Origin: Candidatus Poribacteria bacterium
GTDB taxonomy: Bacteria > Poribacteria > WGA-4E > WGA-3G
Length of the DNA: 38,482 bases
Direction of reading: 5' to 3'
Assembly: GCA_012271015.1 (NCBI GenBank)
Contig: JAAXHD010000305.1
Coordinates: forward strand, 9,398-47,879
Each line of letters opens with the position of its first letter. Positions within the stretch are counted from its first letter, which is position 1. The translations under genes were made by a program, and so were the position numbers. The notes below the pieces were generated by a model. It was not told where the DNA came from and did no database searches. It worked only from the letters and a program-made list of their open reading frames with translations. Positions 15,055-23,283 of this stretch are shown in pieces.

Positions 15055-16134
15055 ATGGATAAACTCAAAATCGCGCATATCGGTACTGGCAGACGCGGTG
15101 CCGGAACTTATCTTCCCCTTATCTCAAAATTGACGGATGACCTTGAACTCGTCGCCATTTGCGATCCGCGCGAAGAGAGCGTCACGGAACAGGGTGAGAA
15201 ATACAGTGTCCCCGCCTACACAAATACCGAGCAGATGTTGGAAATAGTGAAACCCGATATTTGCGCGATTGTGATTACACCCAGCAACAATCACATTCCC
15301 GGGCTTCTTTGTTCCGAGCGTGGGGTTAGCTATTGCACCGAAACGCCTATTGACACCGACCTCGGATGGGCAGACAAGATGATCGCGTCTGCACAGGCGA
15401 ATGGCACAAAATTGGAAGTCAATGAGAATTACTACCGCGTCCCGTCAGAACGGATAAAACGGGAGATGATTCTCGCGGGGGTTTTCGGGAAAGTCAACGC
15501 CGCTTACAACGATTTTCGAGGGCACGGCTATCACGGTATCGGGTTGATCCGTAGTTACGTCGGTTTCGACAATGAACCCGTTCAAGTTTACGGTTTCCGA
15601 AAAGGATATAACGTTCAGGATCACGTCTGGCGGCAGGGACAACCGAAACGCGATACTGAGGATTGGCAACATGCGGTCATTGAATTCACAGATGGCGCTG
15701 TCGGCATCTTCAATTTCAGTAGCCTCTCCTACGGCTCGCCACTACGAGGTTTTAACGGGTCAAAGTTCTATGCAGAACGAGGGATGTGCTTCCGAGACGA
15801 TGCTGTTATCTTAAACGAAACCGCCGACGAACAGCGTGCGATTAACATCTCACGCAGAACCAATACCGTTGACGGCTATGAAACTTTAGCCGCCCTTGTT
15901 GCGGACACCGACCCCGAAGTGGTTTGGGAAAACCCGTTGCAAAATTATCCACTCAGCGATGGTGAAATCACTGTCGCATCAGAACTGATGAGCCTTGTAA
16001 ACGCGGTTCGTAACGACACAGAACCTGAATACGGTGCCTATAACGGTCGTAAGGATCGGGAGATTGACGTTGCGATGGCACGTTCATGGGCAAACAACGG
16101 CGCGCCCGTCACTTTCCCCTTTGAATACGAGTGA
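15055..16134 (+). CDS. Gfo/Idh/MocA-family oxidoreductase
   Basis: The 359-residue protein has an N-terminal Rossmann fold with AHIGTGRRGAGTYLPL and the acidic NAD-selecting residue in ICDPREES, then the C-terminal Gfo/Idh/MocA alpha/beta domain. The family dehydrogenates sugars, inositols and related polyols with NAD(P). The usual catalytic lysine motif EKP is ETP here (CTETPIDTDL), so the standard hydride-transfer chemistry may be lost or altered. A strong GGAGGAGG-like site precedes the ATG, 41 nt after the lipoprotein stop. The substrate is unknown. Confidence 0.85.
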   Translation: MDKLKIAHIGTGRRGAGTYLPLISKLTDDLELVAICDPREESVTEQGEKYSVPAYTNTEQMLEIVKPDICAIVITPSNNHIPGLLCSERGVSYCTETPIDTDLGWADKMIASAQANGTKLEVNENYYRVPSERIKREMILAGVFGKVNAAYNDFRGHGYHGIGLIRSYVGFDNEPVQVYGFRKGYNVQDHVWRQGQPKRDTEDWQHAVIEFTDGAVGIFNFSSLSYGSPLRGFNGSKFYAERGMCFRDDAVILNETADEQRAINISRRTNTVDGYETLAALVADTDPEVVWENPLQNYPLSDGEITVASELMSLVNAVRNDTEPEYGAYNGRKDREIDVAMARSWANNGAPVTFPFEYE

Positions 16135-16137
16135 TGG

Positions 16138-16183
16138 GTCGGGAATCGGAGTGTTTTTGCTTGGGCGTTTCCCCCCTCCTACA
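16138..16183 (+). repeat. Dispersed 46-bp repeat, copy B
   Basis: This copy is nearly identical to 14367-14412 (43 of 46 bases) in the same orientation and starts 3 nt after the oxidoreductase stop codon. The two copies flank the lipoprotein-oxidoreductase pair as direct repeats about 1.77 kb apart. Confidence 0.8.
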
Positions 16184-16221
16184 AGAGAGCTGAATGCCTC
16201 TGCACTTCCATAGAATTTGCC

Positions 16222-16250
16222 TTGCCGTTTGGAGAGAAATCTTGTATACT
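16222..16250 (+). promoter_or_regulatory. Putative promoter upstream of the 16298 gene and hemB
   Basis: TTGCCG (16222-16227), a 17-bp spacer and TATACT (16245-16250) lie 48 nt before the TTG start at 16298. The match is 4/6 and 5/6. It would drive the secreted-protein gene and the coupled hemB. Confidence 0.5.
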
Positions 16251-16297
16251 TTAATAATTAAGTTGGAATAATCAAAACCTTGGAGGAACCTCCCATT

Positions 16298-17224
16298 TTG
16301 AAAAATTTTCGGTTCATTCTCGCCATTTTGCTTCTCTTCGGTTTCAGCGCGACATTGATGGGAAATGAATGGGCGAACTACTACTTTCCAGACGCGTCCG
16401 ATAGTTACTGGGTTTACGAAGATCAGAACGGTGACGAGTTGACACGCTACGCAATAGCACCAGAAGAGATTGACGGTGAATTCTATCGTGCCTTCAGTTA
16501 CAATCCCGCTTTGGAGAACTGGGCAGACTTTGAGCATTACGTTCACCCTTATTTCTACCAAGTCGGTGCCGATTGGGTGGCGTTTTTTGTCGGCACTGAA
16601 ATTGAAAACGCCCTCAAAGCCGCCACAATGGAACAGATGGAAGAAGCTATTGTGCTGATGCGCCAAGCACTGATGGAACAGATGCCTCCGGAATTAAACA
16701 TCACATTCGACTTAGATTACGATGTCGAGGTAGAATCCCAAGACTACTTCTATTTCCTGCCGACGCCCGCTACCTTTGGTGAGGAATGGACAGCCATAGA
16801 AATAAACGTTGTCCTAACCATGACAATTGATATCCAAGGCATGCCTATAGAAATACCGGGCGGCTCAACGCAGACCGTAACAACTTACACGACCCTCGTA
16901 GAGTCCGGCACCGTAACCGGCACGGAAACGGTGGAGACGGAAGCTGGCACTTTTGAAGATTGCTTGGTAATTGAGTATCGCACAGATGCTTCAACAGAGA
17001 CAGCGATGTCTGTGGAAGTCCCACAACAACCGCAAGGACCGCAAGAACAACAAGGTGTAACCCTAACAACTATCTGGTTGGCACCTAATGTCGGTATCGT
17101 TAAATTTGAACATCAACACGAGGCATCTCCGGAGAATGAAGAACTTGGACTGGAAACACCTGAAGACCAAACGCTTGAATTAGTCCGATACGAAATCCAA
17201 TCCTCAGGTTCGGAGGATGAATGA
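16298..17224 (+). CDS. Secreted protein of unknown function coupled to hemB
   Basis: The protein of about 308 residues begins with TTG at 16298, with GGAGG 11 nt upstream. An in-frame TTG at 16280 would overlap the ribosome-binding site. It opens with a typical Sec signal ([17 protein letters not shown]). The mature part is acidic and beta-rich, with [19 protein letters not shown] near its start, an [15 protein letters not shown] strand typical of extracytoplasmic immunoglobulin-like or LolA/LolB-shaped proteins, a Pro/Gln-rich stretch ([13 protein letters not shown]) and [17 protein letters not shown] cannot name a family. Its stop overlaps the hemB start by ATGA, so the two are translationally coupled. 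No functional link to heme synthesis is visible. Confidence 0.72.
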   Translation: MKNFRFILAILLLFGFSATLMGNEWANYYFPDASDSYWVYEDQNGDELTRYAIAPEEIDGEFYRAFSYNPALENWADFEHYVHPYFYQVGADWVAFFVGTEIENALKAATMEQMEEAIVLMRQALMEQMPPELNITFDLDYDVEVESQDYFYFLPTPATFGEEWTAIEINVVLTMTIDIQGMPIEIPGGSTQTVTTYTTLVESGTVTGTETVETEAGTFEDCLVIEYRTDASTETAMSVEVPQQPQGPQEQQGVTLTTIWLAPNVGIVKFEHQHEASPENEELGLETPEDQTLELVRYEIQSSGSEDE

Positions 17225-18198
17225 GTACTTTCCCTATCTATCGTCCGAGGCGACTTCGTGCAAATGAGAACTTGCGACGTTTGATTCGCGAGACCACACT
17301 CTCCACTAACGACCTTATCTACCCGATGTTTGTGGTTCACGGACATAACACCGCGACCGAAATTTCCGCCATGCCAGGGTGCTACCAATACTCGGTTGAC
17401 ACCCTCGTCATTGCCGCGAAAGAACTGGCGGCTCTTGGTATTCCCGGAACAATTCTGTTCGGAATCCCGGAGGCAAAAGATCCACTGGGTTCTGAGGCGT
17501 ACGCCGACGATGGGATCATCCAACAAGCGGTGCGAGCCATCAAAGATGCTGTGCCGGATCTGCTTGTCATGACGGATGTATGTCTCTGCGAATACACCGA
17601 TCATGGACATTGTGGTGTTATTGAAGCTGGCGAAGTGCAAAACGATCCGACACTGGAATTACTCGTTAAGGAGAGCCTCTCGCATGCCAGTGCCGGTGCC
17701 GATGTCATCGCTCCGTCAGATATGATGGATGGCCGTGTCGGTGCAATTCGTGACGCATTAGATGAAAACGGTTATGAAAATATACCGATTATGGCATACG
17801 CTGCCAAATATGCGTCCGCCTTCTACGGACCGTTTCGGGAAGCGGCGGAATCGACTCCCCAATTTGGCGATCGGCGCGCGTATCAGATGGACCCAGCAAA
17901 TGCAGAAGAAGCGTTGCGGGAAGTCGCATTGGATATACAAGAAGGCGCGGACATTCTCATGGTGAAACCTGCCCTCTCCTATCTTGATGTTATCCATCGA
18001 GTCAAAACAGAATTTCAGGTGCCTGTTGCGGCTTACAACGTCAGCGGTGAATACGCCATGATTAAAGCCGCCGCGCAAAACGGCTGGATCGACGAAGAAC
18101 GGGTCGCTTTGGAGGTACTCAACAGTATCAAGCGCGCAGGAGCGGACATAATTTTAACCTACTTTGCGAAGTCCGTTGTCGAATGGTTGGATGATTAG
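17221..18198 (+). CDS. hemB: Delta-aminolevulinic acid dehydratase (porphobilinogen synthase)
   Basis: The 325-residue enzyme, usual length for the family, condenses two 5-aminolevulinate molecules to porphobilinogen in the cytoplasm. The Schiff-base lysines are visible in [17 protein letters not shown] and [14 protein letters not shown]. The cysteine cluster [14 protein letters not shown] marks the zinc-dependent type. The N-terminus [18 protein letters not shown] is canonical. The ATG overlaps the preceding stop codon. It begins the tetrapyrrole gene cluster that continues to 27128. Confidence 0.97.
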   Translation: MSTFPIYRPRRLRANENLRRLIRETTLSTNDLIYPMFVVHGHNTATEISAMPGCYQYSVDTLVIAAKELAALGIPGTILFGIPEAKDPLGSEAYADDGIIQQAVRAIKDAVPDLLVMTDVCLCEYTDHGHCGVIEAGEVQNDPTLELLVKESLSHASAGADVIAPSDMMDGRVGAIRDALDENGYENIPIMAYAAKYASAFYGPFREAAESTPQFGDRRAYQMDPANAEEALREVALDIQEGADILMVKPALSYLDVIHRVKTEFQVPVAAYNVSGEYAMIKAAAQNGWIDEERVALEVLNSIKRAGADIILTYFAKSVVEWLDD

Positions 18199-18226
18199 GG
18201 TTTACGTAATGGATTCAATTTGAACA

Positions 18227-18367
18227 CGTAGGTTGGGTTGAACGGGAACCCATCTGACAATCGTATGGAGAACAGGTTGTCAAACTCCATTGAGAAGCAG
18301 AAAGTCCTCAAAGGATGAGTGAACCCAACTTTTTATAATTTCCGAAGCATTAGTTCGTTGGGTTTCA
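18227..18367 (+). repeat. Truncated copy of the MITE-like element seen at 34811-35053
   Basis: It begins with CGTAGGTTGGGTTGAACGG, identical over 19 nt to the left end of the 34811 element. It continues with a small hairpin (GACAATC/GGTTGTC at 18256-18281), then TGAACCCAAC (18320-18329) and GTTGGGTTTCA (18357-18367), the same internal inverted repeat as the larger copy. No right terminal repeat is found. It fills much of the 333-nt gap between hemB and hemL, and I see no gene there. Confidence 0.7.
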
Positions 18368-18450
18368 CTATATCTATCTTATACGAATAGATCATTGAGA
18401 AACAGGAATTCCATTGAGATACGACAGATTTTTCTTTTTCCGCTCAACCT

Positions 18451-18480
18451 GGCGGAAACACCCAATCAAAAACACCTACG
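18451..18480 (-). repeat. Dispersed repeat core, copy C (inverted)
   Basis: On the minus strand this reads GTGTTTTTGATTGGGTGTTT plus CCGCC, differing from the core of copy A at two positions of 25. It lies 51 nt before the hemL start. Confidence 0.7.
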
Positions 18481-18531
18481 AAAACTGATAACTGACGACT
18501 GACAACTATTACAAAATTTTGGAGGAACGCT

Positions 18532-19815
18532 TTGGAGAGCAGTAAATCCTTAGCCGCATGGCAAAAATCACAACAATTCATCCCCGGCGGGGTTAACAGT
18601 CCTGTCCGAAATTTCAGCAAAGTCGGCGGACATCCCCGTTTCATTGAACGTGGCGAAGGCTCGAAAATCTACGACATTGATGGCAACGAATATATTGATT
18701 ATGTTGCCTCTTGGGGGCCTTTGGTTTTGGGACACGCGCATCCGAGCGTTATAGAGGCTATCCGTTCAACGGCGTTGAACGGTACCAGTTTCGGCGCGCC
18801 AACGCCCCGAGAGACAGAACTTGCTGAAATCATCGTCAACGCGGTCCCCTCAATTGAACGGGTGCGACTCGTCAATTCCGGTACCGAAGCAACGATGAGT
18901 GCCATTCGCGTCGCACGTGGGTATACCGGTCGTGATAAAATTCTCAAAATCGACAGTTGCTACCACGGTCACGTAGACTACCTGCTGGCGAAAGCTGGAT
19001 CCGGTGTTGCAACGTTTGGGCTTTCCGATAGCGGTGGTGTCCCTGAAGATTTCGCACGCAATACACTCACAGCCCCCTTTAATAATCCCGATGCTATTCG
19101 TGAAGCAATAGAAGCCAATCCAGACGAAATCGCCTGCCTCATTCTCGAACCGATTATGGGCAATATGGGCGTTATCCCACCTCGCGAGGGATACCTCAAC
19201 CAACTCCGCGAAATCACTGAAGAACACGGTATCGTACTCATTTTTGATGAAGTTATCACCGGCTTTCGAGTGGCTTACGGCGGCGCGCAATCCTACTATA
19301 ACGTTACACCAGACATGACCTGTTTAGGGAAAATTATCGGTGGCGGGTTGCCCGTTGGAGCATACGGCGGAAAACGGGACATCATGCGGTGTGTCGCCCC
19401 AGAAGGCGATGTCTATCAGGCTGGAACTTTGTCCGGCAACCCGTTAGCCGTTACTGCAGGTATAGCGACACTGAAGAAACTCACTGAACCAGGGGTTTAT
19501 GAACGCCTTGAGAGTCGGGCTGCTGCCCTCGCAGAAGGTCTCGCTGCGGCAACCCAAAAACACGGTATTGACGCATGGCACAGTCGGGTCGGGTCGATGC
19601 TGATGCTCTACTTTACGCCAGAAACCGTCACCGATGCTGATGGGGCGCGCACAGCGGATACCGAACGCTTTCAACAATATTTCTGGGGACTTATAGAACG
19701 TGGGATCTATGTCGCACCCTCCCAATTTGAGGCAGGATTTGTCTCCTTAGTTCACTCTGAAGAGGACATTAACAACACCGTTGAAGCCGCAACACAGGTA
19801 TTAGCGAATCTCTAA
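18532..19815 (+). CDS. hemL: Glutamate-1-semialdehyde 2,1-aminomutase
   Basis: The 427-residue PLP enzyme converts glutamate-1-semialdehyde to 5-aminolevulinate, the second step of the C5 pathway, in the cytoplasm. Diagnostic segments are [13 protein letters not shown] near the N-terminus, [29 protein letters not shown] and the PLP-lysine motif [17 protein letters not shown]. The start is TTG at 18532 with GGAGG 6 nt upstream, and the N-terminal context matches family length. It belongs with hemA at 23284, which makes its substrate. Confidence 0.97.
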   Translation: MESSKSLAAWQKSQQFIPGGVNSPVRNFSKVGGHPRFIERGEGSKIYDIDGNEYIDYVASWGPLVLGHAHPSVIEAIRSTALNGTSFGAPTPRETELAEIIVNAVPSIERVRLVNSGTEATMSAIRVARGYTGRDKILKIDSCYHGHVDYLLAKAGSGVATFGLSDSGGVPEDFARNTLTAPFNNPDAIREAIEANPDEIACLILEPIMGNMGVIPPREGYLNQLREITEEHGIVLIFDEVITGFRVAYGGAQSYYNVTPDMTCLGKIIGGGLPVGAYGGKRDIMRCVAPEGDVYQAGTLSGNPLAVTAGIATLKKLTEPGVYERLESRAAALAEGLAAATQKHGIDAWHSRVGSMLMLYFTPETVTDADGARTADTERFQQYFWGLIERGIYVAPSQFEAGFVSLVHSEEDINNTVEAATQVLANL

Positions 19816-19849
19816 AGGGAAAGGCAGCCACAAGGGTTGTCCCTATACT

Positions 19850-20830
19850 ATGTCCAATTTTGATCAAATCGTTCAGTTGATTGCTGACGACCTCAGTGCT
19901 GTTGAGGCGAAACTCACCGAACATACAGCGAGCGAATATACCTTCGTTGACATGGCAGTCCAACATGTTGTGGAGGGTGGTGGTAAACGGCTCCGACCGA
20001 TTCTCGTCGTGCTTTCCGCCAAAGTCTGTGGATACGAAGGAAGCGATGCACACACCCTCGCCGCCGTTGTTGAACTTATCCACGTCGCATCGCTCGTTCA
20101 CGACGATGTACTCGACGAAGCCGCGATCCGCCGTGGACGTGAGACGTTACAGACGAAATGGGGCAACAAAGTCGCAGTCCTCGTCGGAGATTATCTCCAT
20201 GCTCGGGTCCTTTCAATGCTCGTCTCCCGCCGTTCTGATGATCCGGCGATGGCAATCCTTGCCGATACCACACAAGCGATGTGTGAAGGTGAGGTTATAC
20301 ACGCATACAAAAGTGGCGATTTCGATATCTCCGAAGCCGAATATCTCAAAATTATCAGTTTTAAAACCGGTAAATTGATCGCGGCGTCCTGTACCCTCGG
20401 GGCACATCTTGGCACAGCAGAAGCACAGCAGATTGAGGCACTCACAACCTATGGACAACAGATCGGAACGGCTTTCCAAATTGTAGACGATCTGCTCGAT
20501 TTCACAGAAGATTCCGATAAATTGGGGAAAGACGCGTTCGGTGACCTCCGCGAAGGAAAACTCACTTTCCCTATCATTTACGCGCGATCTGTCTGCACCG
20601 ACAATGAAAAACATAAACTTGAGAAGGTGCTACATCCTGATACAGATAGAGCCGAAGCAATCGCTTTTGTTAAATCTCTATTCCAAGGATATAATGTTGA
20701 GGAACACTGTTTAAAGATCGCCCAAGATTATGCCGATCGCGCCAAAACCGCATTGGCAACCTTGCCGGAGACCCCCGCTCGAATTGCACTGGAACAACTC
20801 GCAGACTACGTCGTTTCACGAGAGTCGTAA
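19850..20830 (+). CDS. Polyprenyl diphosphate synthase (IspB-like)
   Basis: The 326-residue all-helical trans-prenyltransferase has the first aspartate-rich motif in HDDVLDEAAIRRG, a GGGKRLRP substrate-binding stretch and the second motif in QIVDDLLDF with downstream KLGKDAFGDLREGKLTFP. It elongates farnesyl diphosphate with isopentenyl diphosphate to the side chain of quinones (or heme O/A precursors). Product length cannot be fixed from sequence. It lies 34 nt after hemL with only a weak ribosome-binding site, so it is probably cotranscribed. Its place inside a tetrapyrrole cluster suggests supply of respiratory cofactors. Confidence 0.92.
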   Translation: MSNFDQIVQLIADDLSAVEAKLTEHTASEYTFVDMAVQHVVEGGGKRLRPILVVLSAKVCGYEGSDAHTLAAVVELIHVASLVHDDVLDEAAIRRGRETLQTKWGNKVAVLVGDYLHARVLSMLVSRRSDDPAMAILADTTQAMCEGEVIHAYKSGDFDISEAEYLKIISFKTGKLIAASCTLGAHLGTAEAQQIEALTTYGQQIGTAFQIVDDLLDFTEDSDKLGKDAFGDLREGKLTFPIIYARSVCTDNEKHKLEKVLHPDTDRAEAIAFVKSLFQGYNVEEHCLKIAQDYADRAKTALATLPETPARIALEQLADYVVSRES

Positions 20831-21012
20831 GGTTTTTAATTTATGGAGTCTTGACTGACCCCCACTACGCTTATGGGCAAGGTCGCCTCATGTAAAAGCG
20901 GTATTGTGGATCGATATCAAAAACCAAGCCTGCAACAACGGCGCAGGCGGTCATAAGGAACTCACGTAAAAGTTCAAACGCACGTTATTTTTCCGCAAGG
21001 TAAATTAAAAAG

Positions 21013-22191
21013 ATGTTTTATCCGGTGCACATAAATCTTCAAGACCGGAAATGCCTCGTTGTTGGCGGTGGGACCGTCGCAGAGCGGAAAGTTGTCGCTC
21101 TGCTTCTCAGCGGCGGCGATGTCACCGTCATCAGTCCCGATGCCACGGAATTGTTGACGTTCCTCGCAAACACTGGCACCGTTCACTGGCACAAACGGCA
21201 GCTGAAATCAGGTGATACAGATGGCTATTTCCTTGTCTGTGCTGCCACCGATTTTACAGACATTAACTCTGCTGTCTTCGCAGAAGCGCACGAAAAGAAC
21301 AAAATCCGTTTTGTCAATGTCGTTGACGTGATTCCACAATGCACTTTCGCCGCCGCCTCTGTCGTAACGGATGGTGACCTCATGCTCAGCATCTCGACAA
21401 GCGGTAGAAGTCCCGCGACGAGTCGTCGCATCCGTGAACATCTTGAGAAGTTACTGCACGCGTCTTCCTTGTACACACTCGGATACGAAGATGGAGAACC
21501 TGTACCGATTGAAAACAAGGGGCTGCCCTATCCTGTCTATCTTCTGTTGGAAAATCGTAGGTGTGTTGTCCTCTGTGAGCAAAAAACGCCTGAGATTGAA
21601 CATCGCATCTCCCTGTTAGACCGATGTGGTGCTTCTGTAGTATGTATAACACCCGACGAAATGGAACCCCACCACCTTGAAGACGCGTTTCTTGTGATAG
21701 CAGACCAGTTCTCTACTGCAGACGTGTTTTGTGAAAGTAAAGACACGTTCGTTCGGGAATATCTTGATGCCCCGGACGTTGGCACCCACTTCACACCCGA
21801 ACTCATCATAGACGACACTCTGATAATCAGCGTATCGGCGCGAAGCAGCATAGACACTGACAAGGGGAAACGGCTACATAAACAACTCACGAACCAGTTT
21901 GAAAACAACGGCTACGGGGCATTTATTGAATTTCTCGGAACGCGTCGTTCTGAGATTCTCAAGGCTTTTCCGACACCTAAAAAGCGTGCCGACTTCTTTG
22001 AGATGCTTATCGACACCGTCGAAGATGCGGTATCGGGGAAACACCCAAGCAAAAACACCTCTCCTACAACATGTTGTCTCGGTCTCACAAACCCTGAGTG
22101 TTCCGCCGAATGCCTTTTCAATTGGGTTCGACACGGCAAACTGGAACATGCGAATACCTTCACCTCAAACCTGTTAGACGCACAGCGTTAA
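21013..22191 (+). CDS. Precorrin-2 dehydrogenase-like protein with tandem duplicated domain
   Basis: The 392-residue protein is nearly twice the usual length. Residues 1-155 are a normal siroheme-synthase N-domain, with YPVHINLQDRKCLVVGGGTV (NAD-binding GGG), catalytic-type Asp105 in VNVVDVIPQCTF, and the STSGRSPATSRRIREHLEKL dimerisation helix. Residues 172-340 repeat the same layout in degenerate form: YPVYLLLENRRCVVLCEQ without the GGG, LDAPDVGTHFTPELI, ISVSARSSIDTDKGKRLHKQ, then the helical tail FPTPKKRADFFEML. The single domain oxidises precorrin-2 to sirohydrochlorin with NAD; the second copy is probably structural or regulatory. Residues 341-353 are encoded by an inverted dispersed repeat, followed by a Cys-rich tail of unknown origin. 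Substrate would come from the CobA-HemD fusion at 25563. Confidence 0.85.
   Translation: MFYPVHINLQDRKCLVVGGGTVAERKVVALLLSGGDVTVISPDATELLTFLANTGTVHWHKRQLKSGDTDGYFLVCAATDFTDINSAVFAEAHEKNKIRFVNVVDVIPQCTFAAASVVTDGDLMLSISTSGRSPATSRRIREHLEKLLHASSLYTLGYEDGEPVPIENKGLPYPVYLLLENRRCVVLCEQKTPEIEHRISLLDRCGASVVCITPDEMEPHHLEDAFLVIADQFSTADVFCESKDTFVREYLDAPDVGTHFTPELIIDDTLIISVSARSSIDTDKGKRLHKQLTNQFENNGYGAFIEFLGTRRSEILKAFPTPKKRADFFEMLIDTVEDAVSGKHPSKNTSPTTCCLGLTNPECSAECLFNWVRHGKLEHANTFTSNLLDAQR
22034..22070 (-). repeat. Dispersed repeat, copy D, inside a coding region (inverted)
   Basis: On the minus strand it reads GTTGTAGGAGAGGTGTTTTT then GCTTGGGTGTTTCCCCG, matching the core of copies A-C. On the plus strand it is read in frame as SGKHPSKNTSPTT, near the C-terminus of the precorrin-2 dehydrogenase-like protein, just after the conserved helical tail. 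Confidence 0.75.
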
Positions 22192-22221
22192 ATAATTGTT
22201 TCTGTATTTTGACAGTGTATT

Positions 22222-23064
22222 ATGATTAATTTTTTGTTTCTCGTCACCCTTCTGATATATTTAGCGGCAGGCATTTTTCAGACGCTTTCGTTGGCACTTG
22301 GGAATCGTACCGAAGCATCCGTCATTCGCCCTGCAATCGAGCGGATCGCTTTTTGGTGTACCATCATCGGCTTCGTTTTCCTGACCGTTTTTATAGCACT
22401 CTGGTGGCTCCAGCAGGGGCATTTTCCAATGACCCACTGGACCGATTCTACTGCCTTTTTTGCGTGGGCAATCACGTTGATTTACCTACTCATCGTGCGC
22501 TTGACGCATCTCCGGACACTCGGCAGCTTTGTGATGCCCGTTGCGTTTATTGCCATCCTCATCTCATACAGTTTTGCGACACACACGGCTGCCCTCCCAG
22601 AACCGCTACAAAACTACTGGCTTCTGGCACACACCACACTCATTTTTCTCGCCTACGCCGCGTTCATTGCCGCCTTTGGGTTTGGACTGATGTATCTCAT
22701 AACAGAACGGAAAATACGCCAGAAGACAGACGCGCTCTTTGACAATCTCCTACCCTCTCTCGGTATTTCCGATGAACTTGGGTATCGCTGCACAATCCTC
22801 GGCGTCATTCTGTTGACAATGGGAGTTATCGTCGGAAGTCTCTGGACCCAATATATCCGAGATGTGCCGTGGAGGTGGCTCGATGCGAAGGTAATCTCCA
22901 CCTTAGTGACATGGTTTATCTATGTCGCGCAAATCGGTATCCGTCAACTCTGGGGCTGGCACGGACGCAGAGCGGCGTATGCCGCAATCATCGGTTTCGT
23001 TGCGGTTCTCTGTACTTATGTCGGTGTTGACCTTTTCTTAGACAGCATGCATACATATCGCTAA
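22222..23064 (+). CDS. CcsA/HemX-like cytochrome c assembly membrane protein
   Basis: The 280-residue protein has about eight hydrophobic helices. The segment HWTDSTAFFAWAITLIYLL is a variant of the tryptophan-rich heme-handling motif of the CcmC/CcsA/HemX family (W-x-D...W). Periplasmic-side histidines are seen in THTAALPE and LLAHTTLIFLAY. In Bacillus and others hemX lies directly before or after hemA and affects glutamyl-tRNA reductase level, whereas CcsA carries heme for cytochrome c. Position just before hemA and length favour HemX, but sequence alone does not separate the two. The multiheme protein encoded at 1621 would need a CcsA-type system. Confidence 0.85.
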   Translation: MINFLFLVTLLIYLAAGIFQTLSLALGNRTEASVIRPAIERIAFWCTIIGFVFLTVFIALWWLQQGHFPMTHWTDSTAFFAWAITLIYLLIVRLTHLRTLGSFVMPVAFIAILISYSFATHTAALPEPLQNYWLLAHTTLIFLAYAAFIAAFGFGLMYLITERKIRQKTDALFDNLLPSLGISDELGYRCTILGVILLTMGVIVGSLWTQYIRDVPWRWLDAKVISTLVTWFIYVAQIGIRQLWGWHGRRAAYAAIIGFVAVLCTYVGVDLFLDSMHTYR

Positions 23065-23111
23065 GGGCATTTATGGTAGATTTTACAATTAACGAGACAT
23101 TATAGATGTAT

Positions 23112-23145
23112 GCTCGGCGAGGTTAGGAAACCTCGCCTACCGAGC
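23112..23145 (+). repeat. Strong hairpin repeat between hemX-like gene and hemA
   Basis: GCTCGGCGAGGTT (23112-23124) pairs with AACCTCG (23129-23135) and CCGAGC (23140-23145), with a 4-nt bulge CCTA and a loop of about 4 nt. There is no T-run after it. It looks like a dispersed palindromic element and could act as a transcription boundary before the hemA promoter. Confidence 0.5.
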
Positions 23146-23201
23146 CTGGGATGAAACCGGAAAAATGGAAAACCGAGCGGTCTATCATCAGTTATCTAAA
23201 T

Positions 23202-23230
23202 TTGACACAACGACTGATATGTGATATAAT
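23202..23230 (+). promoter_or_regulatory. Consensus sigma-70-type promoter for hemA-hemC-cobA/hemD
   Basis: TTGACA (23202-23207), exactly 17 bp, then TATAAT (23225-23230): a perfect match at both boxes. It lies 54 nt before the hemA ATG and would drive the operon from 23284 to 27128. Confidence 0.85.
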
Positions 23231-23283
23231 TTATCAAACGTATGTAGGATGTTTCACCTTTTTGGATTTTTTGGTAATAAGGA

